From NCBI GenBank assembly GCA_037447655.1, contig JBBHKE010000651.1:1-47706 (forward strand): a stretch of 47,706 bases of DNA, given 5' to 3'. Below are positions 10,048-21,026 of the stretch, in pieces (the first letter of the stretch is position 1; each line of letters begins with the position of its first letter). A program made the translations under genes and the position numbers. The notes beneath the pieces were generated by a model. The model saw only the letters and a program-made list of their open reading frames with translations. It did not search any database and had not been told where the DNA came from. Origin of the DNA: Zygnema cylindricum. Lineage: Eukaryota; Streptophyta; Zygnematophyceae; Zygnematales; Zygnemataceae.

Positions 10048-13007
10048 GTTTCGACTGATTCGAAACAATACGTTTATTACTTTATTTCCGCAATAAAAGT
10101 ACGAGTTTAAAGTACGAGTTTTTTGCGCCACCGGGCAGTTCTGGTTTTTGCGCTGAAGAGGAGCGAAGCGTCGATTTTGACGCCTGGACGGCGAAACAAT
10201 TCCTTTCGGTTCAAAATTTCTTGTACCTTTTTTCCGATGTAATGCCTGGATTCTGTTTATGCCACGTGTCGCAGTCAGACCGTCGGAGTTTCCTACTGGT
10301 GATATTTCTCAAGCCGCTATAGTGCTACAGTTAAATGAATTGTACGTTTCGGTCCAGTACGGACCTGTGTCGTTTAGCGATCGTCACCAACTTTTGAGGA
10401 AAAATCACCGATCGGTTTAGCCATTCGCTAGTAGGGCTTTTCAAATCTTTTATCCTGACGTCATCCAGATCCTGTCTGATCCGTTTTCTGGTTCCTTCGA
10501 GGATTCTGGCTCTTCCTTTCTTGGTCCTATTAGGACAGGATTTCGTACGATTTCTTTTAGTGTCCTTTTTGGTGCACCAAATGACAGTTTAGTACGGAAA
10601 GCGCTCAGGAAAACTCCCGCCTTTTGTAGCTTTGTGGCGTTTCAGCTCTCCAAGAGGTCCGACGCCATTGGCGGATAATGACAGAATCTTTATTCTCCTT
10701 AAAACTGAAAACAAAGTCCTGATTCGCACATGGAACCTCCACGAGGTTCACATTTCCCGGAACTTCCGTACTGTACTTCCACTTTCCAATTTTCCATGCG
10801 GATAGAGCCAATCTTGAAAGATAGATTCGGCCTGCGATTACGAGGCGTGTCTGAGCATCTTGATACGTGTACGATCCCAGATAATTTCACGGTGTTCGTG
10901 CTGATCATCGCCCTGTCATTCTAATCTTTGCAAAGCAGATGCTGCCAAAAAACTTTCTGCCGGTCGGCCGCCGCAAACGTCTGCATACAGTCAGCCGCCA
11001 AATCTCACGAACTGGCTTACCGACAATTCCTACGCTTGCTTTCATATCTTCTCTCTCTCTCCCACGTGTGACATATCCGTATGGGATCGTACATCCTATA
11101 CTTTTTGCCCGCGTAAAGACAAGACAATCTGACTGCTAAGCTGTGCGCTGGCTGCCGCTCCGCATCTTCTGGAAGGCGCGGCTTTTCGGCCCGGGGATTG
11201 GGAGCCGTGTTCGTAAATGAAGCTTCTTACGTTTTAACACGTGGTCGGCTTTATATCTTCGAAGCGACGTGGCAAAATCTTAGCCACGTACAGGAACCGT
11301 CCGATCAACTGCGGACGCAGATAAAGATTGGCTCTGAACCCCGGATTTTGGATAAAACCGCGCCACGACAAAGCCACCGACCTACCAAAGTGCCTTATCC
11401 GCACCTCACGCTTAAAGTAATAGCAATCATCTCTCCCTTTTCCTCCCGAATTTTGGGCAAGTGCACGCATGAAATTCCCAAAGGAATCACCTTTCGTACC
11501 TCCAAACATATTCGTACCTTTACGACACGTCCGTACGGTCACATGCAGAAGCGAAAATGTACGTCCGAATAAAATCTTCATTTGGCGCGTGCGAGGAAGT
11601 CCTACCGCCCGCAAAACCCATGTGACAAAATCCATACGTCGGCTTCTCATTGGCCGTCACACTCTGTCGTCACGCGGTGATTTTTGAAGGGCTGACTCAC
11701 CTCCACCCTGGACAGATATCCCTTAAATGTACTTTTCCGTACATACAAACGTCTGACTGCGGAACATAACGCAACATTTCGTACCGTGACGTCATGTCCC
11801 CATACGGTATCCTCTCCCCCTTACAATCCCCTCCCTCCACCCCCCCTTTTCAAATTTCTCCCTTCCCTTAGGAAAACTTCCCAATTTTCGCTAACTTCCA
11901 AATTCCCTTCTCTCCCTCCTTCCACCTCCGCTCTCCCTCCAACCTTCACCGAATTTTACCGTTTTTCCACCGTTTTCGACCGTTTCTTGATCGTTTCTTG
12001 ACCGTTTCCTGCCGCTTTTTTAACAGGCTTTACTCCATTGGCACCCGCGAATTCCGGAAAGTCAAAACGGAGGCTCCATGGGCACCGACATTGCCTTCCA
12101 GTGGGGCTCTGACGATCCGGTCGTGGGCCAACTCGTTCGTGGGGGGGTAGCTCTCGTGCTCGAGGCCCTAGGAGGCGGTACGGATACTACTTCCGCCAAC
12201 CGTACGGACGGATTTTCGCACGTGCGAAAGCAGCGTCTGCATGCCGCAGGATTGTGTCTCATTCGCTATAAAGAGGCCTTCACACGTGCGGACTGGGACG
12301 TGGTAGACAGAATCGTCAGGAATCTCCCGGGAGGGGAGGGGGAGAGGGAGGGAGAGAGAGGGAGTGATGGGGGCGGGGCCGGGTTTCGCGGAGGAGGGGG
12401 ACTGGATGGTGCCGCTTGTCAGAGAGGGAGAGGAGAGGGTGAAGGATGTCCCACGTGTGAAGAGGGAGAGGGCGAGGTGGTGATGGGGGGGACGGGGGGG
12501 GAGAGGGAGAGAGAGGGAGGGAATGGCCCTAAAAGCTGCGAGTGGTGTCGCATCACGCGGACGCCTCTATGGAGGAACGGACCCCCCGGAAGAAAGGTAC
12601 AGACTTATACCTGTACGGAACTGTACGGAACTACATAGAAACATACGGAATTACAGGACACTGTACGGAATTGTATGCAATTGGACGGTTTTACAGAGAA
12701 TTGTGTCCGGTTGGAGGGTGGGTTGCAAAGAATTGTACGGAATTGTAGTGTGTGCGGCAATTGTAAGGGACTGTACGGACGTCTTAAGGTTTGTACGGAC
12801 ATGGAAAGATTTGTTTGGGTAGTTAAAAGATTTGTACGGATAGGGGAAGAATTGTACGGAATTGGATATGAAGCTGTGCGAAATTGAGAGCCTAGAATTG
12901 GGCAGTAATGGGGCGTGGGGTGGGCCCATGTGGTGGGGAGGGACAGAAAGGGGGAGGGGGAGGGAGAGGGGAAGGGAATGACAGTTTTCCCTCAAATGTG
13001 GTTGTAG
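9657..13007. repeat. Segmental tandem duplication, unit 2
   Basis: This is the partner of 3362-6712. It carries the same upstream region with its G-boxes (10263, 11063, 11238), the same first exon and the same first 400 bases of intron. It directly precedes the single second exon of the GATA gene. Confidence 0.9.
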
Positions 13008-13879
13008 GGAAGGGAAGAGGAGGAGAGGAGAGGAGGAGAAAAAAGGAGGGAGAGGGGAAACTGGAGGAAAGAGGGAGAGTGAGTAGGAGGAGCAGGAAAG
13101 AAAAGGGAAGGGAGTGAGGGAGGGGAAGAGAAGGATAGCTGGAAGGAGAATGGGAGGGAGGTATGTAATGTTTTTTTTTTTCTTGAGAGAAAATATTTTT
13201 TTGGGCAGTATTGGAGCAGTTTGGTTTGTGTTTTTTTTTTCAGGGGGGGGGGAAGAGAGAGTGAGGAAGGGTTCGTTTTTTTTTTTTTGTATTTTTGGTT
13301 TTCTTTGGGAAATTTCTATTCTGGACCGCATTCTTGGTTTTGTTTTTATTAAAGTTTTATTGTTTTTGTTGTTTATATTCTATCTTTGTGGACGTATTTG
13401 TTGTTCCTATTTAGTTTCAATTTCAATTTCAATTTCAGCTTCAGTTTCAGTTTTATTCTTAGTTTTAATTTTTGTTTTAGTTTTGAATTCACTGCAGTTT
13501 TTATTTCAATTTGAGTCCCTATTTCAGTTTTCAGCTTGGTTTTTTTAAATTTCGGCAGTAGTAGAAATTAGAAAGAAGGGGTGAAATTGGGGTTCCGCAG
13601 TTTTCCTCCAATGCTTTTTCTACCACCCTAAGCTCATCCCCAATTTTCTTCTCCCTCTCTCTCCCTCCTCCCCTCCAGGTCCTCTGCAACGCCTGCGGTA
13701 TCCGGTGGTACAAGCTGAAAAAAGCTCTCTCCTTCGTCCTCGCCCGAGGCTGCCCCCCCCAGAAGTCTCCCTCGGCCAATCTCAAGCTGCCACGTGGCAA
13801 CCACCACGCAGACACACATCCGCCCCAGAAGTCCCTCTCTCCCTCCGTTTCTCCCTCTCCCGCTTCCTCGCCTTCCTCT

Positions 13880-13910
<31 letters not shown>

Positions 13911-14602
13911 CCACACTTTCCTCCATCTCTCCTTCCACTGTTTCCGGCCCGCTCTCTTCCTCCCCGTCTCTCTCTCTTTCCCCGCCGCCCTCTCTCTCCC
14001 CGCCGCTCTCTCTCGCCACGTCTCCCTCTCTCTCCCCTCCTGCCCCTCAGTCCTTGCCCTCTTGCCAGCTGGCAAAATGGAACAAACGGAGACGGTCGTC
14101 TCCTCCGTCGTGGGCGACGGAAGACGAGGGATATTCCGTAAAAAATACCGTAAGGATGGCGGGAATTACGAAACGGAGCCGGAATTGTGTTACAAAGAAC
14201 AGCGTTGGGAGGATATGGGGGGATAGGGAGAGAGAGAGAGAGGAGCTATCGGTTTCGGACAGTGGGGATGAGAATAACGGAACGAGTAGCGGAGACAGTT
14301 GTGTGACACGGAGAGAGAGAGGCGGGAGGACGACCTCGCCGACATGGAACAGTTGTTATGTTGTTAGTAGGGGGGAGGAGGAAAGGGAGAGGGAGACGCA
14401 GGTGGTAATGGCGGGAACAAAGGAGGAGGAGGCAGAGGGGGAAGTGGAGGAGGAGATGGAGGAGGAGGAAGAAGAGGAAGGACGCAGTGAGGGGGTGGAG
14501 AGAGAAGAGGGAGAGAGTATGCAGAAGGAGGAGGCAGCGAAGCTTTTGATGATGTTGAGAATGGGGAGAGGAAATTTTGACTGGACAGCTGTCAAGTGCT
14601 GA
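12078..14602 (+). CDS. GATA-type zinc-finger transcription factor with C-terminal LLM motif (B-GATA-like)
   Basis: There are two exons: 12078-12596 and 13679-14602. The intron (12597-13678) is GT-AG, phase 0. The product is 480 residues, predicted nuclear. The finger is built across the junction: C154-X2-C157-X18-C176-X2-C179, with TPLWRNGPPGRK from exon 1 and VLCNACGIRWYKLKKAL from exon 2. CX18C spacing is typical of plant GATA factors. Downstream come a Ser/Pro-rich region with a (CCCTCA)n-encoded SPSPSP run, a basic stretch (KWNKRRRSS), an acidic Glu tract, and near the end EEAAKLLMMLRMG (LLM at 462-464). That matches the LLM motif of GNC/GNL-type B-GATAs, which control greening and cytokinin or light responses. 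The frame is open throughout exon 2. The finger is sure; the LLM assignment is likely. The protein is longer than typical B-GATAs. Confidence 0.8.
13380..13550. repeat. TTTCAA/TTTCAG hexamer-like repeat in the GATA intron
   Basis: Repeated TTTCAR and TTTTAGT units give a T-rich tract before the branch-point and acceptor region of exon 2. The preceding part (13170-13300) contains several T and G homopolymers. Confidence 0.5.
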
Positions 14603-16121
14603 GATAGAGAGGGAGACGGTGAGAGAGGGAAGGATGGGGTGAGGGAGGGAGGGAAAAATTGAGGTGAGAGGGAAATGGAGGAGAGAGGTAATTTTGTAGA
14701 TAATAAAAAGGGGGGGAGGGGAGGGAGAAGAGGGGTGAAATGTTAGGCTTCTTGCTGCCTGACTTTGGATAGTAAGTTTTGACACGTGGGAGGGAGGGGG
14801 AGAGGGATATGGAGTATCGGTTCAGTACATAGGAGAGGAATGAGAGAAGAGGGGGAGTGGGAGGGAGAGAGTTAGGGGCTAGGATATGAGGATACCTTGT
14901 ATACATGAGGCTGAGGAAGAGGGAGACTTGTACAGTTAGTAGGTAGAGATATAAAAGAGAGGGAGGGGGAGAGAGAGAGAGAGACTAAGGAGAGGAACAA
15001 AGAGGTGGAAAGAATAAGAAGAGAGCAAGGGGAGTGGGAGGTAAGAAGAGGGAGGGAGGGAGAGAAGGGGAGAAATGGGGAGCTCTATTATAAATGGGTT
15101 TTTTGTGAATAGGGGTGAGTGATTTTTTTTTAGAATTTCTTTTTTTCTTTTCATAAAAGCCATGCGGCGGGAGGGGGAGGGGAAGAGGGGAGAGGGGAGA
15201 GAGAGACAGGTTCAACTCACACCAAGAGTGGGTTGTATAGTAAATATTCCTTTTTGAGGTGGGGTTACGAATTGAATTTTCAGTTTATTTTTGTCTTTTT
15301 TTTTTTTCTTGTTATATCCTTGTTTTGAAGTTGTTTGTATTGCAACTTTAGTCTCTCTTTAACTCTCCCCTCTCTCCTCTCTCTCCCTCTTATTTTTTTT
15401 TTTTTTTCAAATTGTGGGAGGTCACGTCCACCTTGAAGGTGGGTTGTAGAGGGAGAGAGAGAGGGAAATCCCTTTGTATGCTCTTATGAGGCAATCAGGA
15501 CTAGTAGAGGTCACGATTTTTTTACGTGGAAAACTTTTTCTATGTGGAAAACAATTTCATGTGATAAATTTTTTCAATTCAATGAGTTTTTCTATTTTAT
15601 TTTCGATTGTTGGTGTGATGGGATGAGTGTGAATTTTGTGGAGGGGATTTCTGGTGTGTGGTGTTGAAGTTTTTTTTTTCTCTTTTTTTAATTGGACTCA
15701 GAATTGATATAAAAATGGAAGTGAAAAATTGGTTTTGCATATGCCATACAATTTCAATGAAAGTAAAGGGGTTTTTTTCTTTTTTTCTGAACAAATTGAG
15801 TATGGTAAGAATGAAATTGGATTCTGGATTTATGATCTCGCTCCTGTTTGAGACCTGGAATGCTATAACTGGAAAATGGTTTTTATTGGCCTTTTCCCGG
15901 TATTTGGTGTATATTTGTAGTAAACTGGAATGGCATTTCTAATGTTTATTTATTAAAACTTCATAATCTGTATTTGCTTTGCTTGAAATCTTGTACCTAT
16001 TTTTTTTTGTTTGTGTTTTGCTCACATTATTCCCTAGAAGCAAAGCAAATACTTTAGGTGTACTAGAAAGAGATTGACGAGACTAAAAATGTATATTGTT
16101 ATTTGACCCCTTTTTTTCGAG
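14603..16121. other. Downstream region of the GATA gene, low-complexity, no clear gene
   Basis: GA-rich and GGGA-rich DNA (14603-15230) probably includes the 3' untranslated region. An AATAAA lies at 14702-14707, about 100 bases after the stop. T-rich DNA follows. Open frames on the minus strand here are CT-rich shadows. A frame at 15658-15942 is Phe-rich and not convincing. Confidence 0.45.
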
Positions 16122-16721
16122 GCTGAAATTGATTTGCATGTTACTGCCATAGCATCCTCCTCCAGACGAATCATTTTTCCTGGATTACTGGCAAACATGA
16201 AAGAGTTTACAAATATTTACATGATTTCATATTGATTCGGAAAATGGCAGACTTAAGATCAGATGTACCTTATACCCGTTTGTAGCCTTTGCTCCATCAT
16301 CATTAAAGCTTCACCTTGAGAACAGCGGACATAACGGTCAGTTTATCATTGCTACAACTCGCTTGCACAATCACTTCAAGAACGAACAAAAAACATATAT
16401 GGTAAGGCCGCTTTGGTAAGGTTGTTGCACCTTTTAATACAATTGTTTTTCCAATCCTTTTCTCTCTCTTTCCGCCGCCTTTAGATTGCAGAATAGAAGG
16501 TAGGGTAAAATATATCCTTTTCTCTTTCAAAGGTGTTTCACACCTGTAATCACAGCATCAGTCGCCTGGAGAACGCGAGCCTACTATTTGAGCCCGCGCT
16601 CATTCCAATAGAAACCGTTGCTGATCATCACACCACAGGTCAAGAAAACTGCTCAAAAAATGATGTTGCAGCAAGAATTCTGCAAACTCTATCTAAGAAG
16701 TTGGTGACACCTGCGATGTAG
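16122..16721 (+). CDS. Possible last three exons of an unidentified gene
   Basis: Three open segments join in frame with GT-AG introns: 16122-16204, 16263-16401 and 16533-16721 (stop TAG). The joined peptide contains EIDLHVTAIASSSRR, TLYPFVAFAPSSLKLHLE, NGQFIIATTRLHNHFKN and FHTCNHSISRLENASLLFEP. Codon use and composition look protein-like rather than like the flanking low-complexity DNA. The donor at 16401 (ATG|GTAAGG) and the acceptor at 16532 (TTTCAAAG) are good. The first intron is only 58 bases with a weak donor (GTTTAC), so that join is doubtful. I do not recognise the family and see no upstream exons, so this may be a partial or dead gene. Confidence 0.3.
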
Positions 16722-17150
16722 ATCTACTGTATCTGTGAGGTAGAGTGCCACAAATAGGATAATTTGGACAACCTAAGTTAAACACTAGTTGCCAACTATT
16801 ACGTGTGAACATCATTGTTTTCATCATGGACATAATTTACAGTACATGGAAAGGAACAACCAAATAGCCATAGTAAACCTCAACTTTGGACCTCTCCATG
16901 TATACGATATTGACATTACAATGGCCAGACATTGCAGTTACCAGACTATATACATTTGACCAACTGCTTTAGGTAATGCCTGCGGTTGAGGCCCCAAACT
17001 GTGCAAAAACAACAATTCAATTAAAAAGACGTGGAGAACATCATCTCAAAACCAAGCTTCCACTTGTTAAAAACCACATGTATTTGTACTATTAGTCCTC
17101 ATCTATTCCTAAAGGTAAACGTTTTTGTGTATCTATCACACTTTCTGAAA

Positions 17151-17430
17151 AACAGAATAAATTAAAAAGCACGATGGTAAACCATCTGAGTCTGGGGGTA
17201 CAAAAGGGGTGGCATGACCAACACTGAAAAACAACAAAAAAAACAAAAAGAGCGACAAAAACACACCCTAAAAAAAGGAAACAACAAAAAGGAAAATAAA
17301 AGCACCCTAACTCAAATGAAAAACACGGCAACTCACAAAAACAAAATTACAAACCCCAATCCCAACCCTAAATTAAATATCTATGAAAAACAACCCCGTA
17401 AGTCCCCCCAGCCCGGGGGAGCACGTTGAG
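17151..17430 (-). mobile_element. 3'-end fragment of the non-LTR retrotransposon family
   Basis: The segment aligns to the 3' end of the element at 23817-26321. AAAAAGCACGATGGT and CATCTGAGTC at about 17165 match 23835. CAACCCCGTAAGTC and GGGGGAGCACG near 17392-17425 match the block at 24080-24110. It is thus a severely 5'-truncated copy, about 280 bases long. It directly adjoins, and probably lies in an intron of, the minus-strand coding exon at 17459-17858. Confidence 0.65.
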
Positions 17431-17458
17431 GTAAGAATAAAAAGGTAATATTGCTTAC

Positions 17459-17858
17459 TTGTATTATATTCGCCCGTAAAGTGTTCCGGAAACTTCTTCA
17501 CGGTCTTCGGTATAAGGCACTCCTTTCCGTTTGTATTACAATCTGCAATCATCCAATTGGTTACACGAACGCGTGCAGCCTTTGTTGACACGTGTTGGAG
17601 CTTGCGTCTCACCACCGGGCTGATACCGTGGTCCACACGCGGTGAGTCTGACGGTGAGTCCGGAGGTGAATTTGGGGGTGAGCCGAAATCGGACCCACCG
17701 CCTTCCATGAGGGTGTCATCATTTTGTGATCCCATCTCTTCACGTGCCTCTCCCTCCCCCTCTTTCTCGCCCCACTCCATCTCCTCCTCAACCGGAGGTG
17801 GGAAAAATACAGCGGGAGCTCTAGCTTTCGCCGCAGAAAAGGTGGTAATGGGCCACAT
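17459..17858 (-). CDS. Possible first exon of an unidentified minus-strand gene
   Basis: An ATG at 17858 opens 133 codons that end at a good donor, ACAA|GTAAGC (phase 1). The N-terminal part is Pro/Glu/Asp-rich (VEEEMEWGEKEGEGE, SPPNSPPDSPSDSPR). The C-terminal part is compact and basic: VVRRKLQHVSTKAARVRVTN, then WMIADCNTNGKECLIPKTVK, then KFPEHFTGEYN. The last block has the feel of the N-terminal DNA-binding segment found in some eukaryotic repeat or transposase-like proteins, but I cannot assign it. No following exon was found on the left. A retrotransposon fragment lies immediately downstream in the presumed intron. Confidence 0.4.
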
Positions 17859-18414
17859 ATTTTCTTAAGATAGTCACGGCAACTTGTCAAAGATAAATAT
17901 GAAGCAACAAAAAAGAAAATGCAACAACAAAGGTAGATTTGAAGGGAGGAAAAGAGTGACAGTGTTGGAGTTAACGACGAGTATATATCGGAGGGGAAGG
18001 GAATCTCTTGTGAAAAAAAGGAGGGAAAAGCTGGGTCAAAATTTGAACATTCAAAATTTTAAATCAAACATTTTGTTTGAAAGTCAAATATTTCGATTTT
18101 AAAACCGACACGGTGATAGCGGGAAGGTTTTAAAATTTGTGTTAGTTTTCAACGTGAGAGTATGCACGTGGTTTACAATGGATGTTTTTCATGAAAAAGG
18201 CGTGAGAAAACATGACAGCTCATTGAATGTACGGATCTTTCTTGGAAAGGCAGCAGGTAAGACAGGCGTGTTTTGATGCATCGTAAAAAAAACCATAGTG
18301 TTTGCGTGGATAAAAAATAGGACACGTGTAATCTTTGGCGACCAATCACGTGACGTGAATTATTATTTGGTTGGTCAGTATGTTCTTTTTGGCTCATTTT
18401 AGTGTCATCATTTA
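17859..18414. other. Non-coding spacer
   Basis: AT-rich and purine-rich sequence with a CACGTG at about 18165. I see no gene. Confidence 0.4.
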
Positions 18415-18960
18415 CTCTAATACGAAACGACGTTGACGTTAATACAGGTGAGACATCTGAAAGACAGACGAGGTAACACCCTTATTACAGTTAAGACACA
18501 TATTAGCATACTTAACTCTAATAAAACCACCCAAAAGGGACGTTATTATAATACATGAGATACGGACGAACGGAACTACGGCCATACGTCCAAGTTACAT
18601 GTAGAAACGGCGTGGCGTGTTAACCCTTTCCGTAAACTTCAAACCAAAAAAACTGAAATTAAACTTTACGTTACGCGGCAAAGCATTGACACGCAACCGC
18701 CGTAAAATTGTCTGATCGGTACGGATACTCGATTTGGCGCCGTCGTACAATTTTTAAGATTGTGTACGGCTACATATATTAATGTGTACAATAGTACGGA
18801 GAACATTCCATTTTTGCTGTCCCCAAATTAGCGTTAATACCGAAATTAGAATAAACCTTTTTTTTTCTATTTTTCAAATTCTTAATTAGCGTCAATGACG
18901 GTATATTTACTTCCACACTATTTAAACTTTGACACTAATAACAATTAGTACTTCCCATCT
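18415..18960. mobile_element. Degenerate long copy of the CACYGYGAATCG MITE family
   Basis: The 18720-18955 part aligns in reverse orientation to 21835-22060. Shared blocks include ACTATTTAAACTTTGACACTA, TTTTTCAAATTCTTAATTAG and TACAATTTTTAA. The right end reads CACTAATAACAATTAGTAC, a decayed form of the family terminus. The left terminus is not sharp. Confidence 0.5.
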
Positions 18961-19115
18961 CTTTTCACACGTGCGATGCCGGGGTCGTGAAACGGCGGTA
19001 GAGCAACGATCCTTGCAGCACCTATCACTGGAATACCCAGTTTTTCGTGCAGTACAGTAACGCTGCTGCAAACATTACTACTTTTGGTCGGCCGTATATT
19101 ACAGTACAACACTAC

Positions 19116-19300
19116 CACCTTGAATTGATATTAGCGTCAATGTTTTTCTCGCCACTTAAAACATCTTTTCTCCGTCCACACCTGTAGGATTTTCAAATTG
19201 AGACCGCCAATCGGAAGCTGAGGATCGTACGTTTCAATCGAGACCGTCAGATCCATAATGTGACAATTGTGTATGGAGAAAAGATGTTTTATGTGGCATT
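19116..19300. mobile_element. MITE with a 147-bp palindrome-ended core
   Basis: A family-type left end (CACCTTGAATTGATATTAGCG) precedes a core at 19151-19297. The core starts GCCACTTAAAACATCTTTTC and ends with its inverted repeat (GAAAAGATGTTTTATGTGGC). The same core, 146 bp long and in the same position after the left terminus, occurs at 33841-33986. Confidence 0.7.
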
Positions 19301-19598
19301 CGGACAATTTATTTTTTTCTGTGAGTTCTGAGGTGTTTTTTATTTTAACCGTCAGATTCGGACGATCGGACGGTCGCTGATCAAAGTAGCGATCTAAGAA
19401 GATCACATGAAAAGCCAATAACACAACTCATCCTACGCCGTGTCAGCTCGCTAAAAAATTTCGTCCGGCGGCGTGCGCTGTGCTATGATCATACGTCAGA
19501 TTCGTACGTGCGTACAAGAGTGTGCACAAACGCACACACAAACAGTATGCCTACTCTACGCAAGTTTTGTGCGCCTACCAAAGGCCTACCATAAAAAC

Positions 19599-21026
19599 CA
19601 TAGTTGTTCATAACGTTTAGTGCGAACTATTCAATCGCGACAAGTTATACGTAACGAACGCATTTAACGTATTGAATAAATCGTTAAAAATCGTTAATGA
19701 ATTTTCATCCGTACAATTCCGTATATGTAAAACAAACAAAAAATTACATATAGCACAGTTTGTAAGGTTTCTGTTAAATGAGGGGTAAACAGTCATTATT
19801 ATTTAAATATGTGTCACTCACTGGATATGTGTTCGACCTCCTTGATCAACTGGTAGCGAGATAAGTAACAATAGCAATTATGAAAGTGTTGCAGATTCAG
19901 GTTCGAATGTTGTCTAGGGAAACATTTTGTCAAAGTCCGTCTGTCTGATCTGACTGACAGCCATGGTAGATTATATGGAGGCGGCTTCCTTGCAGTTTCG
20001 TTTTCAACATTCTATGGCGGCTTCTTTCAAAAAAAATTGAAGAAGACGCCAGTACATTTTTCAAACTTAATGCGCAAAAATAGTGTGACATTTCAACGTC
20101 TCTTTTTTGTCAAAGTCCGTCTGTCTGATCTGACTAACAACCATGGTAGATTATAGGGAGGCGGCTTCCTTGCAGTTTCGTTTTCAACATTCCATGGCGG
20201 CTTCTTTCAAAAAAAATTGAAGAAGACGCCAGTACATTTTTCAAACTTAATGCGCGAAAATAGTGTGATATTTCAACGTCTCTTTTCCAAAATGTCGTAC
20301 ATTTTCGATGAAATGACGTACAGGTTCCGTGATATTTCTGTTCAGTTCACTGGACAGAAAGTACTAATAACTGCGACGTATCTTTTCCTTGAATTCCGTA
20401 CGTTTTCGTAAATAAACGTACATTTTACGGGAAATATTATACTTTTCCCGTAAACTGCCCGTTCAGTTTACCGGACAGAAAGTACATCGCGGTTAAGTAA
20501 CAATAGCAGTTATGAAAACGTTGCAGATTCAGGTTTGAATGTTGTCTAGGGAAACATTTTGTCAGAGTCCGTTTGTCTGATCTGACTGACAGCCATGGTA
20601 GCTTGTAGGGAGGCGGCTTCCTTGCAGTTTCGTTTTCAACATTTCATGGCGGCTTCTTTCAAAAAAAAATGAAGAAGACGCCCGTACATTTTTCAAACTT
20701 AATGCGCGAAAATAGTGTGACGTTTCAACGTCTCTTTTCGAAAATGTCCGTACATTTTCGATGAAATGACGTACAGGTTCCGTGATATTTCTGTTCAGTT
20801 CACTGGACAGAAAGTACTAATAACTGCGACGTATCTTTTCCTCGAATTCCGTACGTTTCCGTAAATGAACGTACATTTTACGGGAAATATTGTACTTTCC
20901 CCGTAAACTGCCCGTTCAGTTTACTGGACAGAAAGTACATCGCGGTTTATTGCGATTTTTGAAAAGTCACGAATTATACGTTTCAATCGTAAAAATTGAA
21001 AAAATCGCACGATTTGAACAACTATG
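19599..21026. mobile_element. hAT-like DNA transposon, copy 3 (internally amplified)
   Basis: The termini CATAGTTGTTCA (19599-19610) and TGAACAACTATG (21015-21026) are perfect 12-bp inverted repeats. The flanks ATAAAAAC and ATATAAAC match at 7 of 8 positions. It belongs to the family of 2774-3752 and likewise carries a SINE-like insert (about 19830-19980). Internally, a block starting TTTTGTCAAAGTCCGTCTG at 19925 recurs at 20105 (offset 180). A longer block recurs with an offset of 452 (20161 versus 20613). No transposase is encoded. Confidence 0.75.
19830..19980 (+). mobile_element. SINE-like insert in hAT-like copy 3
   Basis: TTGATCAACTGGTAGCGAGA is a tRNA-like A box and CAGGTTCGAATG (about 19888) a B box. 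The 3' end GACTGACAGCCATGG matches the other SINE-like copies. Partial copies of its 3' part are repeated at about 20110 and 20490-20600 by the internal amplification of the host element. Confidence 0.5.
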
